In this document: one piece after another, positions 34,930 through 43,415 of the stretch
Numbering within the stretch: the stretch's first letter is position 1
How the letters are laid out: the number at the start of each line of letters is the position of its first letter
DNA from: Viridibacterium sediminicola
Lineage (GTDB): Bacteria; Pseudomonadota; Gammaproteobacteria; Burkholderiales; Rhodocyclaceae
Length of the DNA: 64,000 bases
Direction: 5' to 3'
NCBI RefSeq assembly: GCF_039631295.1
Contig: NZ_JBDIVE010000003.1
Span: forward strand, 248,001 to 312,000
Translations under genes and position numbers: made by a program
Notes under the pieces: model-generated
The model's database searches: none
What the model saw: the letters and a program-made list of their open reading frames with translations, nothing else
What the model was told of the DNA's origin: nothing

Positions 34930-36096
34930 ATGGCGAATGAATTTTTGTTTTCTTCCGAATCGGTCTCCGAAGGCCATCCGGACAAGGTTGCCGACCAGAT
35001 TTCCGATGCGGTGCTCGACGCCGTGCTGTCCAGCGATCCGGCCGGCCGTGTGGCCTGCGAGACTCTGGTGTCCACCGGCCTGGTGGTGATCTCCGGTGAA
35101 ATCACCACCAATGCCCACATCAATTACCGCGAGATCGCGCAGAACACGGTCAAGCGCATCGGCTATGACGATTCCGATATCGGTTTCGACTACAAGAGCT
35201 GCGCCATCCTCACCGCCATCAATCGCCAGTCGCCGGACATCGCACAAGGCGTCAATGAAGGTGAAGGCCTCGATCTGGAGCAGGGCGCAGGCGACCAGGG
35301 CCTGATGTTTGGCTATGCCAGCAATGAAACGGCGCAGCTGATGCCGCTGCCGATCTACTATGCGCACCGCATCATGCAGCGCCAGGCCGAAGTGCGTAAG
35401 GACGGCCGTCTGCCCTGGCTGCGTCCGGACGCCAAGAGCCAGCTGACCGTCAAATACGTCGATGGCAAGCCGGTGGCAATCGACACCGTGGTGGTGTCCA
35501 CCCAGCATAGCCCGGACATCGAGCACAAGGAACTGAGCGAGGCGGTGATCGAAGAGATCATCAAGCCGGTGCTGCCGCCCGAGTTGCTGCAAGGCAATGT
35601 GCGTTACCTCGTCAATCCGACCGGCCGCTTCGTCGTGGGCGGCCCGCACGGCGACTGCGGTCTGACCGGCCGCAAGATCATCGTCGACACCTACGGTGGC
35701 ATGGGCCGTCACGGTGGTGGCGCCTTCTCGGGCAAGGATCCGTCCAAGGTCGACCGCTCGGCGGCCTACGCCGGTCGTTACGTCGCCAAGAACATCGTCG
35801 CCGCCGGTCTGGCCGACCGCGTCGAAGTGCAGGTCGCCTACGCCATCGGCGTCGCCCGCCCGGTTTCGCTGTCGGTCAATACCTTTGGTACCGGCAAGAT
35901 CAGTGACGAGAAGATCGTCGCCCTGATCGAACAGCATTTCGACCTGCGCCCCAAGGGCATCATCCAGTCCCTCAACCTGCTGCGCCCGATCTACTCCAAG
36001 ACCGCCGCCTACGGCCACTTCGGCCGCGACGAACCGGAGTTCACCTGGGAAAGCACGGACAAGGCGGCAGCGCTGCGCGCTGACGCCGGTCTCTGA
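34930..36096 (+). CDS. metK: S-adenosylmethionine synthetase
   Basis: 388-residue enzyme that makes SAM from methionine and ATP. FSSESVSEGHPDKVADQISD opens the protein, GAGDQGLMFGYA is the ATP-site signature, and GGGAFSGKDPSKVDRSAAY the phosphate-binding loop. Length agrees with E. coli MetK (384). The last 9 codons and stop (36067-36096) are included in a 162-bp unit repeated in tandem downstream. It starts the local methyl-cycle group with ahcY and metF on the same strand. Confidence 0.98.
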   Translation: MANEFLFSSESVSEGHPDKVADQISDAVLDAVLSSDPAGRVACETLVSTGLVVISGEITTNAHINYREIAQNTVKRIGYDDSDIGFDYKSCAILTAINRQSPDIAQGVNEGEGLDLEQGAGDQGLMFGYASNETAQLMPLPIYYAHRIMQRQAEVRKDGRLPWLRPDAKSQLTVKYVDGKPVAIDTVVVSTQHSPDIEHKELSEAVIEEIIKPVLPPELLQGNVRYLVNPTGRFVVGGPHGDCGLTGRKIIVDTYGGMGRHGGGAFSGKDPSKVDRSAAYAGRYVAKNIVAAGLADRVEVQVAYAIGVARPVSLSVNTFGTGKISDEKIVALIEQHFDLRPKGIIQSLNLLRPIYSKTAAYGHFGRDEPEFTWESTDKAAALRADAGL

Positions 36097-36530
36097 GCGA
36101 AGCGAAGAGGCCCGGGGCGTAAGCCCCGAGGCGTCCGTGCTTCGGGGAGTGCTGGCGTAGCCAGCGCGACCCAAAATGAGCTGAATGAGGGCCGCGAGAG
36201 CGGCCCTCGTCACGAGCAGAGCGAGTGGGCAGCGCTGCGCGCTGACGCCGGTCTCTGAGCGAAGCGAAGAGGCCCGGGGCGTAAGCCCCGAGGCGTCCGT
36301 GCTTCGGGGAGTGCTGGCGTAGCCAGCGCGACCCAAAATGAGCTGAATGAGGGCCGCGAGAGCGGCCCTCGTCACGAGCAGAGCGAGTGGGCAGCGCTGC
36401 GCGCTGACGCCGGTCTCTGAGCGAAGCGAAGAGGCCCGGGGCGCAAGCCCCGAGGCGTCCGTGCTTCGGGGAGTGCTGGCGCAGCCAGCGCGACCCAAAA
36501 TGAGCTGAATGAGGGCTGCGTGAGCGGCCC
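36066..36530 (+). repeat. 162-bp tandem repeat (2.9 copies) including the metK 3' end
   Basis: Units begin at 36066, 36228 and 36390 with period exactly 162 bp; the third stops matching after 36530. Copies 1 and 2 are identical over what I compared; copy 3 differs at a few bases (GCGCAAG for GCGTAAG and others). Each unit starts with the last metK codons and stop, then three GC-rich hairpins, including GAGGGCCGC-GAGA-GCGGCCCTC. A degenerate fourth piece at 36579-36614 leads into the terminator. No gene lies between 36097 and 36720. Confidence 0.92.
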
Positions 36531-36591
36531 GGATCTTCAGCGTGTGAGTGCGCTTGGATAGGCTTTTGTCGGTTCCAACCAAAATAAGCTG

Positions 36592-36618
36592 AAAAGGGTC
36601 GCGTAAGCGGCCCTTTTT
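36592..36618 (+). terminator. Rho-independent terminator downstream of metK repeats
   Basis: An 11-bp stem (36592-36602 with 36607-36617, one G-U pair), GTAA tetraloop and a run of five T. It shares sequence with the last hairpin of the 162-bp unit, so it may be the original metK terminator displaced by the tandem duplications. Confidence 0.8.
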
Positions 36619-36720
36619 CTCGTCCTTTCCGGTCTTGGGTGGCCGCTTGGCTTGCGTAAACTGCAGCATTCTTGGCTTCCTTCGCGTCGTCCGGGTGGCC
36701 GCAGGCCGCTCCTTTCAGTC

Positions 36721-37965
36721 ATGCTCAAGCGCGTTCGTTGTGATCAGCTCCGTGTTGGAATGTTTCTTCATGAACTTTGTGGTTCCTGGATGGATCATCC
36801 GTTCTGGCGCAGCGCGTTCCTGCTCTCTTCGCAGCAGGAGCTGGACAGTCTGCGCAATAGCGCAATCCGCGAGGTCTGGATCGATACGGCCAAAGGCCTG
36901 GATGTGGCGGCCGATGAGACCCCGCCCGACGAAGATCTGGCGAGTGTCGAGCGGGCAGTAGAAGTCGAGTTGCTTGAGTTGGCAGAGAGTCCGGCCGTGC
37001 CGGCGCCGTGCTCGATGGCGGAGGAATTGCAGCGCGCTTCGCGCATCTGTCGCAAGGCCAAGGATGCCGTGCAGTCGATGTTCAGCGAAGCACGCATGGG
37101 CAAGGCGCTGGACACGGCGGATGCCTTGCCGCTGGTGGAGGAAATCTCCAATTCGGTGATGCGTAATCCCGGCGCCCTGATCAGCCTGGCGCGCCTGAAG
37201 ACCAAGGACAACTACACCTACATGCATTCGGTGGCGGTCTGCGCGCTGATGGTGGCCTTGTCGCGCCAGCTCGGGCAGGACGCCCAGCAGACGCGTGAGG
37301 CTGGCATGGCCGGCTTGCTACATGATCTGGGCAAGATGTGGATTCCGCCGGAAATCCTCAACAAGCCAGGGCGGCTGACGGATGCCGAGTTCGATGTGGT
37401 GCGCCGTCATCCGCTGGAAGGCTGGCAGGCTTTGCGCGAGGCGCAGGGGGTGAGCGAAGTCACCCTCGATGTCTGCCTCCACCACCATGAAAAAATGGAT
37501 GGCAGCGGCTACCCGCATCACTTGCCGGCCGCGCAGATCAGCTTGTTTGCGCGCATGGGCGCGGTCTGCGATGTGTATGACGCGATTACCTCCAACCGGC
37601 CCTACAAAAAGGGTTGGTGTCCGGCCGAATCGCTGCGCAAGATGACCGAGTGGTGCAAAGGGCATTTCGATGAAGACATCTTCCACGCTTTCGTGCGCAG
37701 CCTCGGCATCTACCCCATCGGTTCCCTGCTGCGTTTGAAGTCCGGGCGCATTGCCGTGGTGATCGAGCAGTCCGGCACGTCCTTGCTGGCGCCCATCGTG
37801 CTGGCTTTCTTCTCGACGCGCAGCAATGCCCGCATCATCCCGGTGATTGTCGATCTGTCCGAGAAAAGCTGTCGCGACGGCATTGCCGGGCGCGAAGATC
37901 CTGCGAAGTGGAACTTCCCCGACCTCGATGCGCTGTGGCTGGGAGAGATGGCAAGGATCACTTGA
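36721..37965 (+). CDS. HD-GYP domain protein, probable c-di-GMP phosphodiesterase
   Basis: 414-residue protein. The N-terminus (CDQLRVGMFLHELCGSWMDH) is a DUF3391-type domain; the HD-GYP domain follows from about residue 150 with HSVAVCALMVALS, the metal-binding HD in GLLHDLGKMWIPPEIL (~202-203) and HHHEKMDGSGYPHHLP (~257-270). These residues are those of active c-di-GMP hydrolases. I chose ATG 36721 (MLKRVRCDQLRVG); the in-frame start at 36652 adds residues unlike the family. It sits alone between the metK repeats and the ahcY riboswitch, and is probably unrelated to the methyl cycle. Confidence 0.92.
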   Translation: MLKRVRCDQLRVGMFLHELCGSWMDHPFWRSAFLLSSQQELDSLRNSAIREVWIDTAKGLDVAADETPPDEDLASVERAVEVELLELAESPAVPAPCSMAEELQRASRICRKAKDAVQSMFSEARMGKALDTADALPLVEEISNSVMRNPGALISLARLKTKDNYTYMHSVAVCALMVALSRQLGQDAQQTREAGMAGLLHDLGKMWIPPEILNKPGRLTDAEFDVVRRHPLEGWQALREAQGVSEVTLDVCLHHHEKMDGSGYPHHLPAAQISLFARMGAVCDVYDAITSNRPYKKGWCPAESLRKMTEWCKGHFDEDIFHAFVRSLGIYPIGSLLRLKSGRIAVVIEQSGTSLLAPIVLAFFSTRSNARIIPVIVDLSEKSCRDGIAGREDPAKWNFPDLDALWLGEMARIT

Positions 37966-37971
37966 GGCGGC

Positions 37972-37977
37972 TATAAT
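37972..37977 (+). promoter_or_regulatory. ahcY promoter -10 element
   Basis: TATAAT at 37972-37977, with a poor -35 (TGGCAA near 37949). The start of transcription would fall at about 37985, just before the SAH riboswitch. Confidence 0.55.
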
Positions 37978-37987
37978 CCGATTTCTT

Positions 37988-38075
37988 CCGAGGAGCGCTG
38001 CGAGAAGGCGGAGACGCAATCCACCCTCCCAGGCTCGGAACCTGGCCCTGTCCAGGCTGTTTCAACTGCGCTCAC
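37988..38075 (+). ncRNA. S-adenosylhomocysteine (SAH) riboswitch
   Basis: CCGAGGAGCGCTGCGA (37988) pairs with CCAGGCTCGG (38029-38038) to form P1, and the pseudoknot partner GCGCTCAC closes at 38068-38075; this order and sequence match the SAH riboswitch consensus. A second hairpin (CCTGGCCCTGTCCAGG) fills the variable loop. SAH riboswitches turn on SAH hydrolase genes when SAH builds up, and ahcY is the gene directly downstream. Confidence 0.93.
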
Positions 38076-38190
38076 CTGTCAAACCGTGCCGGGCACGGGG
38101 ACGGAATCGCTGGCCCGCGCTGGCACTTCCTCAGGTGAGCCGCATCGCAAGCTCCCCTCCCTCCCGGCCACACTGTTCAAGGAGAACACC

Positions 38191-39594
38191 GTGGCTGAAA
38201 ATTTTTCCGATTACGTCATTGCCGATCTCAAGCTCGCCGACTGGGGCCGCAAAGAGATCCTCATCGCTGAAACCGAAATGCCGGGCCTGATGGCCATTCG
38301 CGAAGAGTTCGCGAGCACGCAGCCGCTCAAGGGCGCGCGCATCACCGGCAGTCTGCACATGACGATCCAGACCGCCGTGCTGATCGAGACGCTCACTGCG
38401 CTCGGCGCTGAAGTACGCTGGGCCTCGTGCAACATTTTCTCGACGCAGGACCATGCGGCGGCGGCGATTGCGGCGGCCGGCATTCCGGTGTTCGCGGTCA
38501 AGGGCGAGTCGCTCACCGAGTACTGGGATTACACGCACCGCATTTTCGAGTGGGCCGATGGCGGCTACTCGAACATGATTCTCGATGATGGCGGCGATGC
38601 AACCTTGCTGCTGCATCTGGGCGCCAAGGCCGAGAAAGATCTGTCGGTGCTGGCCGATCCGAAGTCGGAAGAAGAGACGATTCTCTTTGCCGCGATCAAG
38701 GCCAAGCTGGGGCAGGACGCGAGCTGGTACTCGACGCGTCTGGCACAGATCAAGGGCGTGACCGAAGAGACCACCACCGGCGTGCATCGTTTGTATCAGA
38801 TGCATCAGCGTGGCGACCTCAAGTTCCCGGCGATCAACGTCAATGACTCGGTCACCAAGTCCAAGTTCGACAATCTCTATGGCTGCCGTGAATCCCTGGT
38901 CGACGGCATCAAGCGCGCCACCGATGTGATGATTGCCGGCAAGGTTGCCGTGGTGTGTGGCTATGGCGACGTGGGCAAGGGCTCGGCGCAGGCGCTGCGC
39001 GCGCTGTCCGCCCAGGTCTGGGTCACCGAGATCGACCCGATCTGTGCCCTGCAAGCGGCCATGGAAGGTTACCGCGTGGTGACCATGGAGTATGCCGCCG
39101 ACAAGGCTGACATCTTCGTCACCACCACCGGCAATTTCCACGTCATCACCCACGAGCATCTGGTGGCGATGAAGAACAATGCCATCGTCTGCAACATCGG
39201 TCACTTCGACAACGAGATCGATGTCGCTTCGCTGGAAAAGTACCAGTGGGAAGAGATCAAGCCGCAGGTCGACCACGTGATCTTCCCCGACGGCAAGCGC
39301 ATCATCCTGCTGGCCAAGGGTCGCCTGGTGAATCTGGGCTGCGCCACCGGCCACCCCAGCTATGTGATGAGCTCCAGCTTCGCCAACCAGACCATCGCGC
39401 AGATCGAGCTGTTCACCAAGACGGCGGAGTATCCGGTGGGCGTGTACACCCTGCCCAAGCATCTTGATGAAAAGGTCGCCCGTCTGCAGCTGAAGACGCT
39501 CAACGTGCAGCTGAGCACGCTGCGTCCGGACCAGGCGGCCTACATCGGCGTGCCGATCGAAGGTCCGTACAAGGCCGATCATTATCGCTATTGA
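38191..39594 (+). CDS. ahcY: Adenosylhomocysteinase (SAH hydrolase)
   Basis: 467-residue NAD-dependent enzyme that splits SAH into adenosine and homocysteine, relieving inhibition of methyltransferases. The NAD site is VCGYGDVGKGSAQALRALSA, the substrate region EWADGGYSNMILDDGGDATL, and the chain ends in PYKADHYRY, the family terminus. The start is GTG 38191 (VAENFSDYVIADL), with AAGGAGAA 9-10 bases upstream; the ATG at 38086 lies next to the riboswitch and lacks a ribosome site. Controlled by the SAH riboswitch. Confidence 0.97.
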   Translation: MAENFSDYVIADLKLADWGRKEILIAETEMPGLMAIREEFASTQPLKGARITGSLHMTIQTAVLIETLTALGAEVRWASCNIFSTQDHAAAAIAAAGIPVFAVKGESLTEYWDYTHRIFEWADGGYSNMILDDGGDATLLLHLGAKAEKDLSVLADPKSEEETILFAAIKAKLGQDASWYSTRLAQIKGVTEETTTGVHRLYQMHQRGDLKFPAINVNDSVTKSKFDNLYGCRESLVDGIKRATDVMIAGKVAVVCGYGDVGKGSAQALRALSAQVWVTEIDPICALQAAMEGYRVVTMEYAADKADIFVTTTGNFHVITHEHLVAMKNNAIVCNIGHFDNEIDVASLEKYQWEEIKPQVDHVIFPDGKRIILLAKGRLVNLGCATGHPSYVMSSSFANQTIAQIELFTKTAEYPVGVYTLPKHLDEKVARLQLKTLNVQLSTLRPDQAAYIGVPIEGPYKADHYRY

Positions 39595-39696
39595 TTGACT
39601 GAGCGAGGGGCGGGGAAGCAGTGCTGTACGGCTGCCTTGCCCGTCCTTTCCTTCTCCGAATTTCATTTCGGCTCACGAAATGATGGACACGCTACG

Positions 39697-40554
39697 ATGA
39701 ACTCCCCACTCCCCACTCCTCACTCCGCGCTGCAATTTAGCGTCGAGTTCTTTCCGACGGCGACGCCCGAAGGCCTCGTCAAGCTGCGTGGCGTGCGTGA
39801 CCAGCTCGCTGCACTGGGCCCGGAGTTCTTCTCCGTGACCTATGGCGCCGGCGGTTCGACGCGTGACCGCACGCTGCAGATCGTGCGCGAGATCCGTGCT
39901 GCAGGGCTGGATGCCGCACCGCATCTGTCGTGCATCGGCGCCACCGAAGCGAGCATCCGCGAACATCTGGCCGAGTTTCGCGAAGTTGGTGCCAAGCGCA
40001 TTGTCGCGCTGCGTGGTGACTTGCCTTCGGGGATGGCCGATCCCGGCGAATTCCGTTATGCCAGCGAACTGGTGGCCTTCATCCGGCGCGAGTCGGGCGA
40101 TGAGTTCCGCATCGAGGTCGCCGCCTATCCCGAGGTACATCCGCAGGCGCGCAGCGCAGCCAGCGATCTGCAGGCCTTCCTCACCAAGGTGCGTGCCGGC
40201 GCCAATTCAGCGATCACGCAGTATTTCTACAATGCGGATGCCTACTTCCGCTTTGTCGACGAAGTGCGCGCTGCCGGTGTCGACATTCCCATCGTGCCGG
40301 GCATCATGCCGATTGCCAGTTTCAGCAAGCTGGCGCGCTTTTCCGAGAGCTGTGGTGCGGAAATTCCGCAATGGATGCGCCGCCGCTTCGAGGCTTATGG
40401 TGATGATGCCGAAAGCATCCGTGCGTTCGGGCTTGATGTGGTCAGTCAGCTGTGCGAGCGTCTGCTGGCCGGCGGTGCGCCAAGCCTGCATTTCTATACG
40501 CTCAACCAGGCCAATCTCACCACGGCATTGATTGAACGCCTGCAGTCGAAGTAA
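39697..40554 (+). CDS. metF: Methylenetetrahydrofolate reductase
   Basis: 285-residue FAD enzyme that makes 5-methyltetrahydrofolate for methionine synthesis. FSVEFFPTATPEGLVKLR holds the catalytic Glu region, VTYGAGGSTRDRT the barrel signature, and FYTLNQANLTTALI the C-terminus. ATG 39697 was chosen because homology begins there; the frame upstream to 39595 has no match. It lies 102 bp after ahcY on the same strand, so it probably shares the SAH-riboswitch transcript, ending at the strong terminator downstream. Confidence 0.96.
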   Translation: MNSPLPTPHSALQFSVEFFPTATPEGLVKLRGVRDQLAALGPEFFSVTYGAGGSTRDRTLQIVREIRAAGLDAAPHLSCIGATEASIREHLAEFREVGAKRIVALRGDLPSGMADPGEFRYASELVAFIRRESGDEFRIEVAAYPEVHPQARSAASDLQAFLTKVRAGANSAITQYFYNADAYFRFVDEVRAAGVDIPIVPGIMPIASFSKLARFSESCGAEIPQWMRRRFEAYGDDAESIRAFGLDVVSQLCERLLAGGAPSLHFYTLNQANLTTALIERLQSK

Positions 40555-40568
40555 GCGCCACCACAAAG

Positions 40569-40610
40569 AAAAAGCCCTCGTCGCTGGCTGCGCAGCGACG
40601 AGGGCTTTTT
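40569..40610. terminator. Bidirectional terminator between metF and ompW
   Basis: An 18-bp perfect stem (40569-40586 with 40593-40610) with loop GCTGCG, flanked by A5 and T5 runs, so it can end transcription from both metF (+) and ompW (-). Confidence 0.95.
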
Positions 40611-40626
40611 GCTTTTCTGTGCCGGC

Positions 40627-41217
40627 TTAGAAGCGGTAGCCGAAGCCGATGCCGAACAGCAGCGGATCGACATGCAGGGTGCCGACCTTGTTGCCATTGG
40701 CCTTCACATCGGTCGCGATTTTGACCTTCTTGACGTCGAAGTTCAGCGAGGTCTGCTTGGTCAGCGCGACATCGAAACCTGCTTGCAGCGCGTAGCCGAA
40801 GCTGTTCTTGTCGATGCTGAAGCCGTCCGGCAGGCTCACGCTGGAAATGCGCGTGTAGTTCAGGCCCGCGCCCACGTACGGCCGGAACGAAGATTCGGGC
40901 GTGAAGTGGTATTGCAGGGTGAGTGTCGGCGGCAATTGCTTGAGGCTGCCGATCTTGGTGCTGCCGGCCTTGATGTCGTGCTTTTGCGGATAGGTCAGGA
41001 TCAGCTCAGTGGCGATGTTCTTGGTGATGAAGTACGAGATGTCGACTTCAGGCAGGAACTTGCCATTGACGTTCAGATTCAGTGGTGTGGTGTCGTGGTT
41101 ATCGGGTGCCAGGTAGATGGCGCGAGCACGTACCAGCCAGGGCGAGTCGCCCGCTGCACTGGCGATCTGGGTGGCGCAGGCTGCCAGAAGGGCAGCGGCG
41201 ATCAGCTTGTATTTCAT
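40627..41217 (-). CDS. ompW: OmpW-family outer-membrane protein
   Basis: 196-residue eight-stranded barrel protein. Signal peptide MKYKLIAAALLAACATQIASA; mature features PWLVRARAIYLAPDN, FLPEVDISYFITKNIATELI, SFRPYVGAGLNYTRIS and terminal Phe (GIGFGYRF), all typical of OmpW. OmpW proteins form narrow hydrophobic channels and are strongly induced without oxygen. A perfect FNR-type box lies upstream, so oxygen control is likely here too. Confidence 0.93.
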   Translation of the reverse strand: MKYKLIAAALLAACATQIASAAGDSPWLVRARAIYLAPDNHDTTPLNLNVNGKFLPEVDISYFITKNIATELILTYPQKHDIKAGSTKIGSLKQLPPTLTLQYHFTPESSFRPYVGAGLNYTRISSVSLPDGFSIDKNSFGYALQAGFDVALTKQTSLNFDVKKVKIATDVKANGNKVGTLHVDPLLFGIGFGYRF

Positions 41218-41284
41218 TCAATTACTCCGCGTCACGGGGACAACCCCCATGCAGCGATTTCACGCGGAATCGGTCCGGCGTAAC

Positions 41285-41298
41285 TTGATGAAAATCAA
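41285..41298. promoter_or_regulatory. FNR/Anr box upstream of ompW
   Basis: TTGATGAAAATCAA is a perfect match to the FNR consensus TTGAT-N4-ATCAA. Its centre is 74 bp from the ompW start, compatible with an activator site near -41.5. No clear -10 is visible, so promoter assignment stays open. Confidence 0.75.
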
Positions 41299-41348
41299 AC
41301 AGCGCGGACGTACATGCATTGTGGAAAACGCTTAAAAGTGAGCCCCTG

Positions 41349-42884
41349 TCAGCGCAAAAGCAGCGCCAGCACAAGCCCGCAGAGCAGCAGCAGGGTGGCC
41401 ACGCATGCATAGATCATTTTCTGCTGAGCTTCGATGCGCCGCCCCATGTTCTCCAGTGCGCGGCGTGCCTGTTCCGTGCTGTTGTCCTGCAAGGCCTGAT
41501 GCATCAGGCGCGGCAGTTGGGGCAGGGTGCCAGCCCAGTTGGGCGCTTCATCACGCAGGTGGCGCAGCAGGGCGCGCGGCCCGACCTGATCGCTCATCCA
41601 GCGTTCGAGGAAGGGCTTGGCGGTGGCCCACAGGTCCAGATCCGGATTGAGCTGGCGACCGAGCCCTTCGATATTGAGCAAGGTCTTTTGCAGCATCACC
41701 AGTTGCGGCTGCACTTCCATCTGGAAGCGGCGCGCGGTCTGGAACAGGCGCAGCAGGGTCTTGCCGAAAGAGATGTCCTTGAGCGGCTTGTCGAAGATCG
41801 GCTCACAGACGGCGCGGATGGCGCTCTCGAATTCATCGACGCGCGTGCCCGGCGGCACCCAGCCGGCGTCGACGTGCGCCTGTGCGACGCGCTTGTAATC
41901 GCGCTTGAAGAAGGCGAGGAAGTTCTGCGCCAGGTACTGCTTGTCGCGGTCGGTGAGGGTGCCCATGATGCCGAAGTCCAGCGCGATGTACTGGCCCCGG
42001 CGCACGCCTTCGGTGGCGACGAGGATGTTGCCCGGATGCATGTCGGCATGGAAGAAGCCGTCGCGGAACACCTGCGTGAAGAAGATTTCGACACCGGCGC
42101 GCGACAGGGCGGCCAGATCGACACCGAGTGCGCGCATGGTGTCGATCTGCGAGATCGGAATGCCGTGCATGCGCTGCATCACCATCACCGACTTGCCGCA
42201 AAAATCCCAATACACTTCGGGCACTTGCAGCTGGGTCGAGTCCTTGAAGTTGCGCCGCAGCTGCGAGCAGTTGGCCGCTTCGCGCATCAGGTCCAGCTCG
42301 TCGTCTAGATGCTTGGCGAATTCGGCGACCACTTCGCGTGGTTTGAGGCGGCGGCCGTCGACCCACAGGCGTTCGATCAGCGCGGCGGCGGTGTCGAGCA
42401 GGGCCAGATCCTTGGCGATGATGCTCTCGATGCCGGGGCGCAGGATCTTGATGGCGACCTCGGTACCGTCCGGTAGCGCGCCGAAATGCACCTGCGCAAT
42501 CGAGGCCGATGCCACCGGCTGCATGTCGAAGCGGGCGAACACCTCATTGACCGTGCGGCCGTATTCGGCCTCCAGGCGCGCCAGGGCTTGGTCGGTCGGG
42601 AAGGGCGGGACGCGGTCCTGCAGCTTGGCCAGCTCGTCGGCGAGCGCCGGGGCGAGCAGGTCGCGGCGGGTCGACAGCATCTGGCCGAACTTGACGAAGA
42701 TCGGGCCGAGCGATTCGAGCGCCAGGCGCAAACGGACTTCCGGCGCTTCGCTGAAACTGCGTGCAGGCAGCACGCGGCGCAGGCAAGCGCCCACGCGGGT
42801 AGTCGCCGTACGGTCGAGGATCATCTGATCCAGACCGTGGCGCAGGGCAACCAGGCTGATGCGGGCAAGACGAAGGAGGCGCAC
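41349..42884 (-). CDS. ubiB: UbiB, atypical kinase for ubiquinone synthesis
   Basis: 511-residue ABC1/UbiB-family protein. KxGQ motif in FVKFGQMLSTRRDLL, Ala-rich loop ASASIAQVHFGALPDG, ExD motif in KHLDDELDLMREAANC, and GFFHADMHPGNILV / ALDFGIMGTL catalytic motifs; a C-terminal membrane segment ends the chain (YACVATLLLLCGLVLALLL). Required for ubiquinone synthesis. Start uncertain: I prefer GTG at 42884 (VRLLRLARISLVAL), where family homology begins; ATG at 42992 would add 36 residues with no match. Confidence 0.9.
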   Translation of the reverse strand: MRLLRLARISLVALRHGLDQMILDRTATTRVGACLRRVLPARSFSEAPEVRLRLALESLGPIFVKFGQMLSTRRDLLAPALADELAKLQDRVPPFPTDQALARLEAEYGRTVNEVFARFDMQPVASASIAQVHFGALPDGTEVAIKILRPGIESIIAKDLALLDTAAALIERLWVDGRRLKPREVVAEFAKHLDDELDLMREAANCSQLRRNFKDSTQLQVPEVYWDFCGKSVMVMQRMHGIPISQIDTMRALGVDLAALSRAGVEIFFTQVFRDGFFHADMHPGNILVATEGVRRGQYIALDFGIMGTLTDRDKQYLAQNFLAFFKRDYKRVAQAHVDAGWVPPGTRVDEFESAIRAVCEPIFDKPLKDISFGKTLLRLFQTARRFQMEVQPQLVMLQKTLLNIEGLGRQLNPDLDLWATAKPFLERWMSDQVGPRALLRHLRDEAPNWAGTLPQLPRLMHQALQDNSTEQARRALENMGRRIEAQQKMIYACVATLLLLCGLVLALLLR

Positions 42885-43040
42885 TTTTCTGTCGGCAGAG
42901 GCAGGGATTCGCGATGGTAGTGCATTTTGCGCAGCGCGGTGCGGCGGCTGCGGCGGCGAAAGCGCTTGCGCAGATTCTGCGCAATGGCACAATCCTTACC
43001 GCATGACAGCACTTTCGACAAACCGAGACGCGGAGCGCGC

Positions 43041-43415
43041 ATGTCGATGTCCTTTTATCAGCGATACCTTTCCCCGGCCGGGCGTCTCTCGCGTGGCTGT
43101 TTCAATGTGCTGTTGCCGCTTGTCTTGCTGCTGTTTGCCGCGCTTTACGTGCTGATCGAAGCGCTGGGCAGCGAGACGCTGACCTGGCTGCTCTATCCTT
43201 TTACGGCCTGGGCGCTGCTGGTCTTGCTGGCGCGCCGGCTGCATGATCAGGGCCGATCGCTGGCCAGCCTGCTGTGGGTGCTGCTGCCGATTGCCGGCCC
43301 GCTGTGGTTGTTGATCCTGTTGTGCTGTCGCGCCGGATCAGCCGGCGAAAACCAGTTCGGCGCCGATGCGCGCCTGCGTGACGCTGATTATCTGACGGTC
43401 GATATCCACTCATGA
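43041..43415 (+). CDS. DUF805 membrane protein
   Basis: 124-residue protein with three hydrophobic segments (FNVLLPLVLLLFAALYVLIE, TWLLYPFTAWALLVLLA, SLLWVLLPIAGPLWLLILL) and the DUF805 phrase ARRLHDQGRSL. The start is ATG 43041 or 43047 (MSMSFYQRYL). The function of DUF805 is unknown. Its stop overlaps the start of the FAD-oxidase fusion by 4 bp, so the two are likely co-translated. Confidence 0.8.
   Translation: MSMSFYQRYLSPAGRLSRGCFNVLLPLVLLLFAALYVLIEALGSETLTWLLYPFTAWALLVLLARRLHDQGRSLASLLWVLLPIAGPLWLLILLCCRAGSAGENQFGADARLRDADYLTVDIHS

Noticed and set aside
36066..36530. CRISPR array
   Set aside because: The 162-bp units are contiguous, without unique spacers, and include the metK end; no cas genes are near.
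34900..36669. Minus-strand open frame of 589 codons with a 54-residue repeat
   Set aside because: It is antisense to metK and stays open through the tandem array only because 162 bp is a multiple of three; no family match or ribosome site.
41349..42992. Longer UbiB starting at 42992
   Set aside because: The extra 36 residues are low-complexity and unlike the family; homology starts at the GTG codon at 42884. The choice remains uncertain.
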